Assembly: GCA_027487945.1 (NCBI GenBank) | Contig: JAIYCQ010000031.1 | Coordinates: forward strand, 1-64,000 | Reading direction: 5' to 3' | Source: Caulobacteraceae bacterium | Lineage (GTDB): Bacteria > Pseudomonadota > Alphaproteobacteria > Caulobacterales > Caulobacteraceae | Length of the DNA stretch: 64,000 nt | In this document: piece after piece, positions 36,826 to 46,585 of the stretch | Position numbering within the stretch: the stretch's first letter is position 1 | How the letters are laid out: every line of letters begins with the position of its first letter | Made by a program: the position numbers and the translations under genes | Notes under the pieces: model-generated | Told to the model about the DNA's origin: nothing | What the model saw: only the letters and a program-made list of their open reading frames with translations | Database searches by the model: none

Positions 36826-37814
36826 GCCGCCCTCCTGCGGGGCAGGTAGAAGTAAAGGCCCCAGATCACGGCAGTGGCGCCGGCGATCGCGAAGCGCGCC
36901 GCGTCCAGGGTGATCAGTTGCCTGCCGAAGCCCTCGAGCAGGCCGGCGCACATCAGCATGACCACGACCCCCGCCATGGCCAGGGCGGCGGTGCGCCCGG
37001 CCTCGGCGGCGGCCTCGACGCGCGGTCGGTCGCCGGGCGCGAGGATGGCTCGCCCGATGCGGAAGCCGGCGCCGCCGGCCAGGGTGATGGCGAAGATCTC
37101 GGTCACGCCGTGGATCATCAGCCACCCGGCCAGCTCCAGACCGAGACCCCGACTGACGAACAGCGCCATCAGCGCCCCTACGCCCAGGCCGTTGTAGATC
37201 ATCAGGAGCGCCGTCGGCAGGCCGAACGCGAAGCCGAGCGCGAAGGCGAGGATGGCGACCTGGGCGTTGTTGGTGAACAGGAAGGCCGCGAAGCCGCTCA
37301 GGCCCGAGGTCCCGTCATCATGATAGAGGGTCGCGCGAAGCGCCTCGGTGCTGGTCGCCGGGTCTCGCCCCTGGGACGCGCCGGAGGGCATGACGGAATA
37401 GAACCAGTCGGGGTCCTGGCTGGTCAGCATGAAGGCCGCGACGGCCCCGAGCGTGAACAGCAGGGCGGCCAGCAGGGTCTCGCGCCAGAGCGACTGCACC
37501 GCACGAGGCCAGTCCTCCCGGAAGAACCGGGCCAGCCGCTCCAGCGGCGTCGAGCGTACGCCATAGACGAACAGATAGGCGCGCAGGCAGAGGTTCTCGA
37601 GATAGGTGGTGGCCGCCTGGTCCAGCGAGATGGTTCGCGCCACCGACAGGGACGACATCGCCGAGCGGTACAGCACCGGAATCTCGAGCAGCTGCTCGTC
37701 GGTCAGGCTGTCGACCGACTGGCGTTCGACCCTGGTCATCAGCGAGTCCAGCCGACGCCAGGACGCCTCTCGCTCGTTGCGGAACCGGTGACTCTTGAGC
37801 TGCAGTTCGGCCAT
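36822..37814 (-). CDS. stage II sporulation protein M-like (DUF95) membrane protein
   Basis: 330 aa. Basic N-terminus with RFRNEREASWRRLDSLM, then about five membrane segments including FLFTNNAQVAILAFALGFAFG and MIYNGLGVGALMALFVSRGL. The family is widespread outside sporulating bacteria, often beside RDD and MoxR genes. The stop overlaps the RDD start; the start is 9 bases from the DUF58 stop. Function unknown. Confidence 0.85.
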   Translation of the reverse strand: MAELQLKSHRFRNEREASWRRLDSLMTRVERQSVDSLTDEQLLEIPVLYRSAMSSLSVARTISLDQAATTYLENLCLRAYLFVYGVRSTPLERLARFFREDWPRAVQSLWRETLLAALLFTLGAVAAFMLTSQDPDWFYSVMPSGASQGRDPATSTEALRATLYHDDGTSGLSGFAAFLFTNNAQVAILAFALGFAFGLPTALLMIYNGLGVGALMALFVSRGLGLELAGWLMIHGVTEIFAITLAGGAGFRIGRAILAPGDRPRVEAAAEAGRTAALAMAGVVVMLMCAGLLEGFGRQLITLDAARFAIAGATAVIWGLYFYLPRRRAA

Positions 37815-37823
37815 CGGGGGTTC

Positions 37824-39137
37824 CTACAGCAGGTCGCGGCGCTTGAGGTCGAGGTAGGCGTTCAGCAGCCGGGGACCTACGCTGGCGACCGGGGCGTCGA
37901 CGATCTGGGCGCCGGCCCGGCGGAGGCGGGTCAGAACCAGCTCGCGCTCGCGCAGCAGCGTGGCGGCGGCGACCGCCCGTGAGACGTCGTCGGCGGTGAC
38001 GGGTTCGGACTGGGCGAAGGCCTCCAGCGCTTCGTCCCGGAAGACGACGAAAAGCACCAGATGGCGCTTGCTGATCCGGGCGGTGTTTTCGATCAGCAGC
38101 TCGGCACTGGTCGGGTCGGCGAATTCGGTGAAGACCACAATAAGGGAGCGGCGCTCGAGGTCCGAGGCCAGCTGGGTCAGGCCCAGCGTGTAGTTGGTCT
38201 CCTCCTCGCCGTAGTCGAGCGAGGCGGCGAGGTGTTCCAGCAGCGGGAAGGAGCCGACGCCGGCGGCGATGCCGGTCTTCAGACGCGGCCGGGCGTCGAA
38301 GCCGAACAGACCGACCCTGTCGCCGATCTTCAGGCTGACATAGGCCAGGGTGAGGGCGGCGTTGATCGCCCGGTCGATGCGCGGCAGGCCGGCCAGCGGC
38401 TCGGACATAGTCCGTCCGGTGTCGAGCGCCAGCAGGATCTGGTGGTTGCGCTCGGTGCGGTACTCCTTGGAGATCAGCTTGCCGTGGCGGGCGGACTGCT
38501 TCCAGTCGACCGACCGCGGGTCCATGCCTTCGGCGTAGTCGCGCAGCGCGTGGTACTCGGCGCCCTCGCCCGTGTCGATCTGGGCCTTGACCCCGAACAT
38601 GGCGTCGCGGGCGAACAGGCGCATGGCCTCAGCCTTGACGCCCGCAATATCGGGCGTCAGCACGATCTTCCGCCGGAGGCCGTGGCTGTGCTGGCTCCAG
38701 ACCAGTCCGAGCGGGCCGGTCCAGCGAACCCAGGCGCGCTCGATCATCGCCTCGCCCCGGCGGCGCGGGGTCAGGGTCATGGCCAGGCTCCCCGATCGGC
38801 CTTCGGTGGGCACCGTCAGCCGGTCGGGCGCGACGGCGATCCGGGCGTCGGTCTCGACCGCCAGTTCCGCGCTTGGCGGCGCGGCCCGCTGGAAGGCGAC
38901 CGCCAGCCGGCCCTCGGCCTCGACGCCCAGGCCCATCCTCGCCGGCGCCGTGAAGGCGACCGACAGACCGCGACCCGTACGCCAGGCGAGGCCCGCATCG
39001 ACCAGGATCGCCGCCGCCAGCAGCAGCAGCCACGCCGGGGCCGCAAGCCACAGCGCAGGCGCTGCGATGCCGATCGCCAAAGCGACCGGCGCGCCCAGCG
39101 CGGCGATGATGACCGCCCTGAGCGTCGGATAGATCAC
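37824..39137 (-). CDS. DUF58 domain-containing protein (MoxR-associated)
   Basis: 437 aa. Two N-terminal membrane segments (about 8-50), then the DUF58 core: [41 protein letters not shown] and GRTM in a von Willebrand A-like fold. Usually paired with MoxR ATPases. Overlaps the MoxR stop by 4 bases. Confidence 0.92.
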   Translation of the reverse strand: MIYPTLRAVIIAALGAPVALAIGIAAPALWLAAPAWLLLLAAAILVDAGLAWRTGRGLSVAFTAPARMGLGVEAEGRLAVAFQRAAPPSAELAVETDARIAVAPDRLTVPTEGRSGSLAMTLTPRRRGEAMIERAWVRWTGPLGLVWSQHSHGLRRKIVLTPDIAGVKAEAMRLFARDAMFGVKAQIDTGEGAEYHALRDYAEGMDPRSVDWKQSARHGKLISKEYRTERNHQILLALDTGRTMSEPLAGLPRIDRAINAALTLAYVSLKIGDRVGLFGFDARPRLKTGIAAGVGSFPLLEHLAASLDYGEEETNYTLGLTQLASDLERRSLIVVFTEFADPTSAELLIENTARISKRHLVLFVVFRDEALEAFAQSEPVTADDVSRAVAAATLLRERELVLTRLRRAGAQIVDAPVASVGPRLLNAYLDLKRRDLL

Positions 39138-40090
39138 CGGGGCGCCTCGACCTGCTCGATCAGGCCGCGCAGGATCTGGTCGACCTTCCGGCCCTCGATC
39201 TCGGCGGCGGGCGACAGGATCACGCGGTGGCGCAGGGCAGGGAGGGCCAGCGCCTTCACGTCGTCAGGGATCACGTAGTCCCGCCCGTCCAGCACCGCCC
39301 TGGCCCTGGCGGCGATGGCCAGCATGGCCGCGCAGCGGGGCGAGGCGCCGGTCTCCAGGTCGCCGGTTTCACGTGTCGCCCGGACCAGCCGCACGACGTA
39401 GTCGGCGATCTCGCGGGTCAGGTGGGCGGCCGACACGGTCCGCGCCGCCTCGGCGAGGTCTGCGGCCTCGATGATCTGCCCGACGCCCAGGTCGTTGATA
39501 TCCGGCAGACCGGTCTTGGCGCCGTGCAGCAGCACGATGGCCATCTCCTCCTCGGCGGAGGGGTAGGACAGGGTCTGTTTGAACAGGAAGCGGTCGAGCT
39601 GCGCCTCGGGGAGGGGGTAGGTGCCCTGCTGCTCGATGGGGTTCTGGGTGGCGACCACCATGAATCGGTCGCCGAGGGGATGGCGCTTGCCGTCCAGCGT
39701 GACGAACCGCTCCTGCATCGCCTCCAGCAGCGCGGCCTGGGTCTTGGGTGGCGTGCGGTTGATCTCGTCGGCCAGCAGCAGGTCGCAGAAGATCGGCCCC
39801 CTGGTCAGGGTGAAGCTGCTGGTCTGGAAGTTGAACAGGTTGGCGCCGATGATGTCGCCCGGCATCAGGTCGGGGGTGAACTGCACCCGTCCAAACGTAA
39901 TGCCCAGCGTGCCGGCGAACGCCTGGGCCAGGAAGGTCTTGGCGGTGCCGGGCGGTCCCTCCAGCAGGACGTGCCCGCCCGCGAAGAGCGCGATCAGCAG
40001 GAGGTCGACCGTATCGGCCTGGCCGACGACGGCCTTGCCGATCTCGCCGCGGACCCGGTCGGCAAGCGCTTTGACGTCAGTGACTTGCAC
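39134..40090 (-). CDS. MoxR-family AAA+ ATPase
   Basis: 318 aa. Walker [14 protein letters not shown], Walker [11 protein letters not shown], sensor 1 in [23 protein letters not shown] and a C-terminal lid. MoxR ATPases act as chaperones in assembly of VWA-domain partners. Its 3' end overlaps DUF58 by 4 bases, and its start overlaps DUF4350 by 14, so the operon is tightly coupled. Confidence 0.95.
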   Translation of the reverse strand: MQVTDVKALADRVRGEIGKAVVGQADTVDLLLIALFAGGHVLLEGPPGTAKTFLAQAFAGTLGITFGRVQFTPDLMPGDIIGANLFNFQTSSFTLTRGPIFCDLLLADEINRTPPKTQAALLEAMQERFVTLDGKRHPLGDRFMVVATQNPIEQQGTYPLPEAQLDRFLFKQTLSYPSAEEEMAIVLLHGAKTGLPDINDLGVGQIIEAADLAEAARTVSAAHLTREIADYVVRLVRATRETGDLETGASPRCAAMLAIAARARAVLDGRDYVIPDDVKALALPALRHRVILSPAAEIEGRKVDQILRGLIEQVEAPR

Positions 40091-41294
40091 GCGTCATCTC
40101 CAGTCTCCAGTCATACAGTTTGCGGGTTACGGCCATGAGGTCCGGAAGGCTTCCGGCCTCACGGGCGGCGGCCATGAGGTCGGTGAAGCGCGGGGCGCCA
40201 CGCTGGGTGCTGAGCCGGTCGAGGAAGGCGTCCAGCTGCGCCGGCTCCAGCTGGCGTGGCGCCCCGACCGCCCTGGCGGCGAGGTCGCGGCAGAGGCGGG
40301 CGTAGCCCTGCGCCATACGGTGCTCGCGGCGCGCCATGCGGATCAGGCCGGCGGTGTTCTCGACCAGCGCGCCCTTGCCCATGGCATAGGGCGGCGTGGC
40401 GCGGCGGATCGGTCCGAAGCGGACGGCGGCTGCGATGCCGGCCATCAGCGCAGCGGCGACCGCGCACAGAGTGCCGCCGAGGAACGGAGGCTCCAGCGCC
40501 AGGGCCAGCAGATTCCGCGACCGTTTGAAGCCGTGAAGGCTGACATCGAAGATCAGCGGCCCGTCCGCACGCGCCACGCCGACGATGGCGTCCGCCGCCC
40601 GCGCCGTCTGAAGGTTCTTCAGCCCCATGGTGTTGAGCAGGTCCGGGTCGGACAGGATGTAGACCTTGTCGCTCGGGGTCCGGGCCAGGATGACGCCGCC
40701 CCGGTCATCGGTGATCACGGGGATGAGCTTCGGCGCCTTGAGGGTCTGGAGCTGGTCGATCGGCCCCGCTGTTATCGTCCGGCCATCGGCGAACCGCAGC
40801 GTCGGGCGCGCCACGCCGGCCGCGCGCTCAAGCGAAGACTTTCGGCCATAGGCGGTCAGGGCGCCGCTCGCCCGCAGCTGTTCCAGGGGCGCTGCCTCCC
40901 CCTTCAGGACCCAGCCGGGACGGGCCGGCAGCGGGGCGACGAGCCACTTCGGCAGAACGACCAGCCGACGACCGTCGAAGGCCACCGACCTTATGGTCCG
41001 GGCGTCGTGATCCGGGGACGGGGTGATGACCATCAGGCCGGCGCGGCTGACGCCGGGCGTGTTGCCCCGGCTGACGATCACCGTATCGCCGAGCGACCGG
41101 AACAGCCGGACTGCGCCGGCGAAGCCGACCGCCGATTTCGACAGAGAATGGCCGCCGCCGTCGTTGCCGTTCCGCAGGCTGGGCGCGTAGACGCTGAGCA
41201 CCGCCAGAGCGGCGAAGGCCAGCACGCCGACGGCGATCATGATCAGGACCGTGCGTCCCTTGAACAGCTGTCCTTCCGTGGCGGTGACCGTCAT
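40077..41294 (-). CDS. DUF4350 domain-containing protein
   Basis: 405 aa. One N-terminal membrane helix (about 14-36), a periplasmic or membrane-associated DUF4350 region with [19 protein letters not shown], then a second membrane helix (about 265-290) and a cytoplasmic tail. It fits the usual operon: DUF4129, DUF4350, MoxR, DUF58. Overlaps DUF4129 by 4 bases. Confidence 0.85.
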   Translation of the reverse strand: MTVTATEGQLFKGRTVLIMIAVGVLAFAALAVLSVYAPSLRNGNDGGGHSLSKSAVGFAGAVRLFRSLGDTVIVSRGNTPGVSRAGLMVITPSPDHDARTIRSVAFDGRRLVVLPKWLVAPLPARPGWVLKGEAAPLEQLRASGALTAYGRKSSLERAAGVARPTLRFADGRTITAGPIDQLQTLKAPKLIPVITDDRGGVILARTPSDKVYILSDPDLLNTMGLKNLQTARAADAIVGVARADGPLIFDVSLHGFKRSRNLLALALEPPFLGGTLCAVAAALMAGIAAAVRFGPIRRATPPYAMGKGALVENTAGLIRMARREHRMAQGYARLCRDLAARAVGAPRQLEPAQLDAFLDRLSTQRGAPRFTDLMAAAREAGSLPDLMAVTRKLYDWRLEMTRASH

Positions 41295-41929
41295 GCCTCG
41301 CCTCCGAGAGCGAAGCGCTCATAGGCGCCGCGGCACAGGCTCCAGTCGGTCTCGCCCAGATCGCGGCCACCGAAGAAGCTGCGTTCGACGACCCGGGCGA
41401 TGGCGGCGAACGCCTCGCGCGCCTGGGCCGGCAGCGCGTCGAGACCGGCGATGTCGCGGCTGGTCAGGGCCGGGCGGACCAGGCCCGGGCGCTGGTCGCG
41501 GATATCCTGGACACCGCGCAGCAGCAGGAGGTGGGCGGCCTCGGCGAAGCGGCCCTCCGCGGCCAGGGCGTCGGCGTCGGCCAGCAGCACGCGCGCCTGT
41601 TCGGCGGTGGGGCGCCACGCCGCGTCCGGGCCCAGGTTCGGGCCCGGGCCGGGCGCACCCTCGTAGCGCGCCTTCACCAGACTGCGCGCGATGAGATAGA
41701 GCAGGGCGAGCACGACGGCCGCCACGACAACCCAGAACAGGACGGCGAGGACCGGCCCAAGCGAGGCGATCACGGCGGCCACCTCTTCCAGCCACTTCGG
41801 CGGCGGCGTGGGCTTGAATTGCGGAAATTCAAACTGGAGCGAGCGGTCCTGCAGCAGCTCGCGGTGGGCGTCGGAGATGTCCCGTACGCCCGTCCCGTCA
41901 ACGCCGCCAGAAGACTGATCAGGCCCCAT
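41291..41929 (-). CDS. DUF4129 domain-containing protein
   Basis: 212 aa from ATG 41929, preferred to the 41965 ATG because of the AAGG-like site and continuity with the family. One membrane helix (VLAVLFWVVVAAVVLALLYLIA, about 60-80) and a C-terminal DUF4129 domain (ADALAAEGRFAEAAHLLLLRG and RSFFGGRDLGETDW). First gene of the six-gene MoxR operon; divergent from the flavoprotein at 42064 across 134 bases. Confidence 0.85.
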   Translation of the reverse strand: MGPDQSSGGVDGTGVRDISDAHRELLQDRSLQFEFPQFKPTPPPKWLEEVAAVIASLGPVLAVLFWVVVAAVVLALLYLIARSLVKARYEGAPGPGPNLGPDAAWRPTAEQARVLLADADALAAEGRFAEAAHLLLLRGVQDIRDQRPGLVRPALTSRDIAGLDALPAQAREAFAAIARVVERSFFGGRDLGETDWSLCRGAYERFALGGEA

Positions 41930-42063
41930 CGCGACCTTGCATACACGCGCGGAGGCGGCCGGCACAATCGAGGCTTGCGCCGCCGGGGCATTAATCGACG
42001 GAGGCCGCCTTCCAAACAGTTGTTCGTCTGATAGCCTCCGCGCAAACCACGGGGAGAGACACG

Positions 42064-43011
42064 ATGATCGACAACCGCCTGACGCGCCTTCTGGGGGTGC
42101 AGTACCCCATCGTCCAGGCCCCCATGGGTTGGATCGCCCGCGCGCAGCTGGCCTCGGCGGTGTCGAACGCCGGCGGCCTCGGCATCATCGAAACCTCGTC
42201 CGGACGGCTCGACGAGGTCCGCGCCGAGGTCATCAAGATGCGCGACCTCACCGACAAGCCCTTCGGCGTCAACATCGCCCAGGCCTTCGTGCGCGACCCT
42301 GACATCGTCCAGTTTGTGATCGACCAGGGCGTCAAGTTCGTGACCACCTCGGCCGGCGATCCGCGCAAGTACTGCGAGGCGCTGAAGGGCGCCGGCCTGA
42401 CGGTGTTCCACGTCGTGCCGTCGCTGTCGGCGGCGCTGAAGGCCATCGACGCGGGCGTGGACGGCCTGGTCGTCGAGGGCGGCGAGGGCGGCGGCTTCAA
42501 GAACCCGCGCGACGTGGCCCTGATGGTGCTGCTGCCGCTGATCGCCAGCAAGACCAACCTGCCGATCATCGCCGCCGGCGGCATGCTCGACGGCCGCACC
42601 ATGGCCGCCGCCTTCGCGCTGGGCGCCGAAGGTATCCAGATGGGCACGCGGATGGTCAGCGCCGCCGAGTCGCCGGTGCACCAGAACTGGAAGGACGCCA
42701 TCGTGAACGCCGCCGAGACCGACACGGTGTTCCTCAACCGCTTCGGCCCCGGCCCGGCGCTGCGGGCGCTGCGCACCAACAAGACCACCGAGATGGAGAT
42801 CAACCCGCCGGAAGCCGGCGCGATGCCCGAGATGGCCCGGGCGCTGGACCTCTACTTCGGCGGTGACATGGAGGCCTCGATCGCCCTGTCTGGCCAGGTC
42901 GCCGGCCGTATCGACAGCGTCCGCCCTGTGGCCGACATCATTCGCGACACCGTCGAGGAGTTCCACGCCTGTTGCGCGGATCTGGGCAAGCAGTACGGCG
43001 TGAGATCGTGA
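42064..43011 (+). CDS. NAD(P)H-dependent flavin oxidoreductase / nitronate monooxygenase-like
   Basis: 315 aa. GGGGAGAG lies 5 bases before ATG 42064. FMN barrel of the NMO family: YPIVQAPMGWIA, NAGGLGIIETSS, GGEGGGFKNPRD, LPIIAAGGMLDGRTMAAAF and GAEGIQMGTRMV. The APMG and GGxGGG patterns fit class I NMO-like enzymes. It differs from the NMO at 16338 and lies upstream of the periplasmic oxidation genes. Confidence 0.9.
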   Translation: MIDNRLTRLLGVQYPIVQAPMGWIARAQLASAVSNAGGLGIIETSSGRLDEVRAEVIKMRDLTDKPFGVNIAQAFVRDPDIVQFVIDQGVKFVTTSAGDPRKYCEALKGAGLTVFHVVPSLSAALKAIDAGVDGLVVEGGEGGGFKNPRDVALMVLLPLIASKTNLPIIAAGGMLDGRTMAAAFALGAEGIQMGTRMVSAAESPVHQNWKDAIVNAAETDTVFLNRFGPGPALRALRTNKTTEMEINPPEAGAMPEMARALDLYFGGDMEASIALSGQVAGRIDSVRPVADIIRDTVEEFHACCADLGKQYGVRS

Positions 43012-43147
43012 GATCGGGGACGGTTTGGGGCGTTCCCTGAAGGGGCGCCTTAAACTGTCCCCTGCCGTTGCGGCCGCCCTCGCCGCATGCCACCGTCACG
43101 CCCGACCGGAACCGACAGAGTCCCGGCGAGGGAACGGGAGGACGCCC

Positions 43148-44428
43148 ATGGGGCAGGGCATGCGCCGCATCTTCAGCGGTCTGACAGCGGCGACCGCGCT
43201 CGTGCTGGGCGCCTGTGGCGGAGGCGGCACGGCGGCCAGGCCGGATACCACCTATCAGGAAACCCTGATCCAGCAGCTGATCGACGCCAAGCCGGGCGAC
43301 GTGATCAGCGTCCCGGCCGGCGTCTATGCGATTGATCGCGGGCTGAGCCTGGACGTGGACGGGGTCACCATCCGGGGCGCCGGGATGGACAAGACCATCC
43401 TGACCTTCAAGGGGCAGACGGCGGGCGCGGAAGGGCTGCTGGTCAACGCCTCCAACTTCACGATCGAGGATCTGGCTCTCGAGGACGCCAAGGGCGACGC
43501 GCTCAAGGTCAACGAGGCCGAGAATGTCATCATCCGCCGCGTCCGGGCCGAATGGACCGGCGGGCCGAAGACCAGCAACGGCGCCTATGGTCTGTATCCG
43601 GTGCAGGTGAAAAACCTGCTGATCGAGGACAGCGTCGCCATCGGCGCCTCCGACGCCGGCATCTATGTCGGGCAGTCTCAGAATGTCGTGGTCCGCCGCA
43701 ACCGCGCGGAGTTCAATGTCGCCGGGATTGAGATCGAGAACACCCAGAACGCTGATGTCTATGACAACCTGGCGACCAACAACACCGGCGGCATCCTGGT
43801 GTTCAACATGCCCAACCTGAAGGTCGCGGGCTTCGGCACGCGTATCTTCCGCAACCGGGCCGTGGGCAACAACACCGCCAACTTCGGCCGCAAGGGCACG
43901 GCGGTCGCTTCGGTGCCCGCCGGCACCGGGGTGATCATCAATTCCAACGACAAGGTCGAGATCTTCGACAACGAGATCGGCGGCAACAACACCGCCAACG
44001 TCATCGTCTCCAGCTTCTTTTCCGCCGGATACAAGGCGGGCGAGGGGACGTCGGCCACCTTCGACCCCTTCCCCGAGAGTATCTTCATCCACGACAACCG
44101 CTTCTCGCCGGGCGGCGGCAAGCCGGACGGGGTGGAGCTGCAGGCGCTGCGCGTGGCGCTGTTCGGGCTGAGCGGCGCCCTGCCGGACGTCCTGTGGGAC
44201 GGCTATGTCGACAGGGCCAAGTTCGTCGACGGCAAGCCGGATCCGGCCCTTGCGGTCTGCGTCGACAACGGCGCGGCCCAGGTCCTGAACGCCGACATGC
44301 CGAACAAGGCGAAGGCCCCGAAGGTGGTCGAGCTGCGCTGCGCCCTGCCGCGCCTGCCGGCCGCCGACGTCGACTTCGCGGGACCGATCCCGGCGGAGTC
44401 GAAGATCCCGGCGCCCGGCAAGTCGTGA
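43148..44428 (+). CDS. parallel beta-helix repeat lipoprotein (TIGR03805-type)
   Basis: 426 aa from ATG 43148, chosen because GGGAGG lies 6 bases before it. A lipoprotein signal follows: RIFSGLTAATALVLGAC with the lipobox LGAC. The mature part shows right-handed beta-helix repeats (NVIIRRVRAEW, NVVVRRNRAEFNVAGIEIENT). Next to a diheme cytochrome it forms the pair TIGR03805/TIGR03806 that recurs in Proteobacteria, from memory. It overlaps the cytochrome start by 4 bases. Substrate unknown. Confidence 0.88.
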   Translation: MGQGMRRIFSGLTAATALVLGACGGGGTAARPDTTYQETLIQQLIDAKPGDVISVPAGVYAIDRGLSLDVDGVTIRGAGMDKTILTFKGQTAGAEGLLVNASNFTIEDLALEDAKGDALKVNEAENVIIRRVRAEWTGGPKTSNGAYGLYPVQVKNLLIEDSVAIGASDAGIYVGQSQNVVVRRNRAEFNVAGIEIENTQNADVYDNLATNNTGGILVFNMPNLKVAGFGTRIFRNRAVGNNTANFGRKGTAVASVPAGTGVIINSNDKVEIFDNEIGGNNTANVIVSSFFSAGYKAGEGTSATFDPFPESIFIHDNRFSPGGGKPDGVELQALRVALFGLSGALPDVLWDGYVDRAKFVDGKPDPALAVCVDNGAAQVLNADMPNKAKAPKVVELRCALPRLPAADVDFAGPIPAESKIPAPGKS

Positions 44429-45531
44429 TCCGCCTCGCCGTCGCTCTGCTGGCCCTGGCGCTCGCGGCCTGTTCGCCGCGCGCGCTGGAGCCGCGCTTCA
44501 TCGCCGAGGGTCTGCCGGAAGACCTCGCGGACTGGGGCATGCTGGGCGTGCGCGACGGCCGGCTGGTGCTGGCCGGCGGCGCGCAACCCTACGAGCTGAA
44601 CACCCCGTTGTTCACCGACTACGCCGGCAAGCTGCGCACCGTCTGGATGCCGGAGGGGCAGGGCGCGACCTGGTCCGACAGCGGACCATTCGACTTCCCG
44701 GTCGGGACAGTGATCACCAAGACCTTCTTCTACGTCAGGGGCGCCGACGGCCCGGTCGCGCCGGGCGATAGCCTGGGCCTGGCGGAGACCGGCGAAGGGC
44801 TGGACCTCGAGAAGGTGCGGCTGATCGAGACCCGCCTGCTCGTACGCCGGGCCGACGGCTGGGTCGCGCTGCCCTACGTCTGGTCTGATGATCAGAGGAC
44901 CGCGACCCTGAAGCGCACCGGCCAGCCGGTCCCGCTCACCCTGGCCCGGGGCGGGCGCCGCGACCGCTTCACCTACCAGGTTCCGAACGTGAACCAGTGC
45001 GTCGGCTGCCACGGGACAAACCACGCGACCAAGGCGCTGCAGCCGATCGGACTGCAGGCCCGCCACCTGGACCGCGACGTCACGGTGGCCGGGGCGGGCT
45101 TCAACCAGCTGGCCCGGCTGGAGGCCATCGGCTATCTGCGCGGCCTGCCGGAGCAGCGCCCGGCTCCGGCGGCCGACTGGCTGGACGAGGCCCTGCCCGT
45201 GGACGCCCGCGCCCGCGCCTGGCTCGATATCAACTGCGCCCACTGCCACAGCCCGACCGGTCCGGCCGACACCTCGGGCCTCTATCTGACGCGCGAGGCG
45301 GGCGGGCCGCAGCTGGGCCTTTGCAAGCCGCCGATCGCCGCAGGGCAGGGGACCGGCGGATTCCGCTACGGGATCCATCCGGGCAGGCCCGAGGAGTCGA
45401 TCCTGGTCTATCGCACGGCCTCCCTCGATCCCGGGGCGATGATGCCGGAACTGGGCCGGGCCCTGGCCCAGGACGAGGCCGTCGCGCTGTTGCGGCGCTG
45501 GGTGGCGGCCATGCCCGGCGGGTGCGGCTGA
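44425..45531 (+). CDS. SO2930-family diheme c-type cytochrome lipoprotein
   Basis: 368 aa from GTG 44425. The signal is [14 protein letters not shown] with lipobox Cys. Two c-type heme sites, C192-VG-C-H and C271-AH-C-H, lie in the second half. The pair beta-helix plus this diheme cytochrome is a recurrent association of unknown physiology. Coupling to the upstream gene is by GTGA overlap. It should receive electrons in the periplasm, maybe from the PQQ enzyme downstream; that is inference. Confidence 0.9.
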   Translation: MIRLAVALLALALAACSPRALEPRFIAEGLPEDLADWGMLGVRDGRLVLAGGAQPYELNTPLFTDYAGKLRTVWMPEGQGATWSDSGPFDFPVGTVITKTFFYVRGADGPVAPGDSLGLAETGEGLDLEKVRLIETRLLVRRADGWVALPYVWSDDQRTATLKRTGQPVPLTLARGGRRDRFTYQVPNVNQCVGCHGTNHATKALQPIGLQARHLDRDVTVAGAGFNQLARLEAIGYLRGLPEQRPAPAADWLDEALPVDARARAWLDINCAHCHSPTGPADTSGLYLTREAGGPQLGLCKPPIAAGQGTGGFRYGIHPGRPEESILVYRTASLDPGAMMPELGRALAQDEAVALLRRWVAAMPGGCG

Positions 45532-45533
45532 TC

Positions 45534-46517
45534 ATGGACGCGGATCGGCCATGGGTCTCGATCCAGCACCTGCGGGCCATGGCCGCCCTCTCGGTCGCCC
45601 TGTTTCATGCCTGCCAGTGGTCGCAGATCGACTTCAGCATCGGCGCGGCCGGGGTCGACCTGTTCTTCGTGATCAGCGGCTTTGTCATGTGGACGGTGAC
45701 CGCCGGCCGGGACGCGGCGCCGCTCGCCTTCCTCCGGCGCCGCGTGATCCGGGTGGCGCCCCTCTACTGGGTCGTCACCCTGGGTCTGGTGGCGGGGGCG
45801 GTCGCCTTCCCCCAGCGTTTCCCCGAGGTCGACGCCCGGCCGGACCATGTGCTGCTGTCTCTGGCCTTCATCCAGCACATGAACCCGGACGGCCAGCCCT
45901 TCCCGGTGCTCGCCCCCGGCTGGACCCTGAACTACGAGGCGGTCTTCTATCTGGTCTTCGCAAGCACCCTGATCCTGCCGGTCCGCCGCCGGATCGCCGC
46001 CCTGACCATGGCGCTGGCGGTGTTGTCGCTGGCCGGTTTCGCCTGGCCGCCAGGCTATGTGATGCTGCTGAATCCGATGTTCCTGCAGTTCCTGGCCGGG
46101 GTGTGGCTGGCGCGCCTGGCGCAGGAGGGGCTGCTGCCCGAGCGCGCCATCGGCTGGCTGCTGCTGGGGCTGGGCCTCGCCCTGTTCCTGCTGCTCTGGC
46201 TGTCGGCGATCGATCCCGATCTCTGGCGGCCGATGATCTGGGGCGCGCCGGCGGCGCTGGTCGTTGCGGGCGCGGTCACTATCGAGGCGGATGGAGGATG
46301 GCCGGACTGGCCGTGGCTGGGGCTGCTGGGCGACGCCTCCTACTCCCTCTACCTGACCCACACCCTGACGATCGGCGCCCTGGCCATGACCATCGGCGCC
46401 TGGAATCCGCCGGTCTTCGTGCCCCTGGCGATGATCGTCGGGACGGCCGGGGGACTGGCGACCTACCTGTGGCTCGAGCGGCCAATGCTCGCCTGGTTGC
46501 GTCAACGCCTTGCATGA
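45534..46517 (+). CDS. acyltransferase family 3 (OafA/YrhL-type) membrane protein
   Basis: 327 aa from ATG 45534, two bases after the cytochrome stop; the track ORF from 44997 is the same frame run through the cytochrome. Marks of the family: [21 protein letters not shown] with the conserved His, [24 protein letters not shown] and many membrane segments. It O-acylates cell-surface sugars or lipids in other bacteria. Its target here is unknown. Confidence 0.9.
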   Translation: MDADRPWVSIQHLRAMAALSVALFHACQWSQIDFSIGAAGVDLFFVISGFVMWTVTAGRDAAPLAFLRRRVIRVAPLYWVVTLGLVAGAVAFPQRFPEVDARPDHVLLSLAFIQHMNPDGQPFPVLAPGWTLNYEAVFYLVFASTLILPVRRRIAALTMALAVLSLAGFAWPPGYVMLLNPMFLQFLAGVWLARLAQEGLLPERAIGWLLLGLGLALFLLLWLSAIDPDLWRPMIWGAPAALVVAGAVTIEADGGWPDWPWLGLLGDASYSLYLTHTLTIGALAMTIGAWNPPVFVPLAMIVGTAGGLATYLWLERPMLAWLRQRLA

Positions 46518-46585
46518 CCCCACGGAGCGTTCGCATACTCATTGCGACTCTGCGCGCAAGACGCGGGGCAATGAGGAGACGACGG

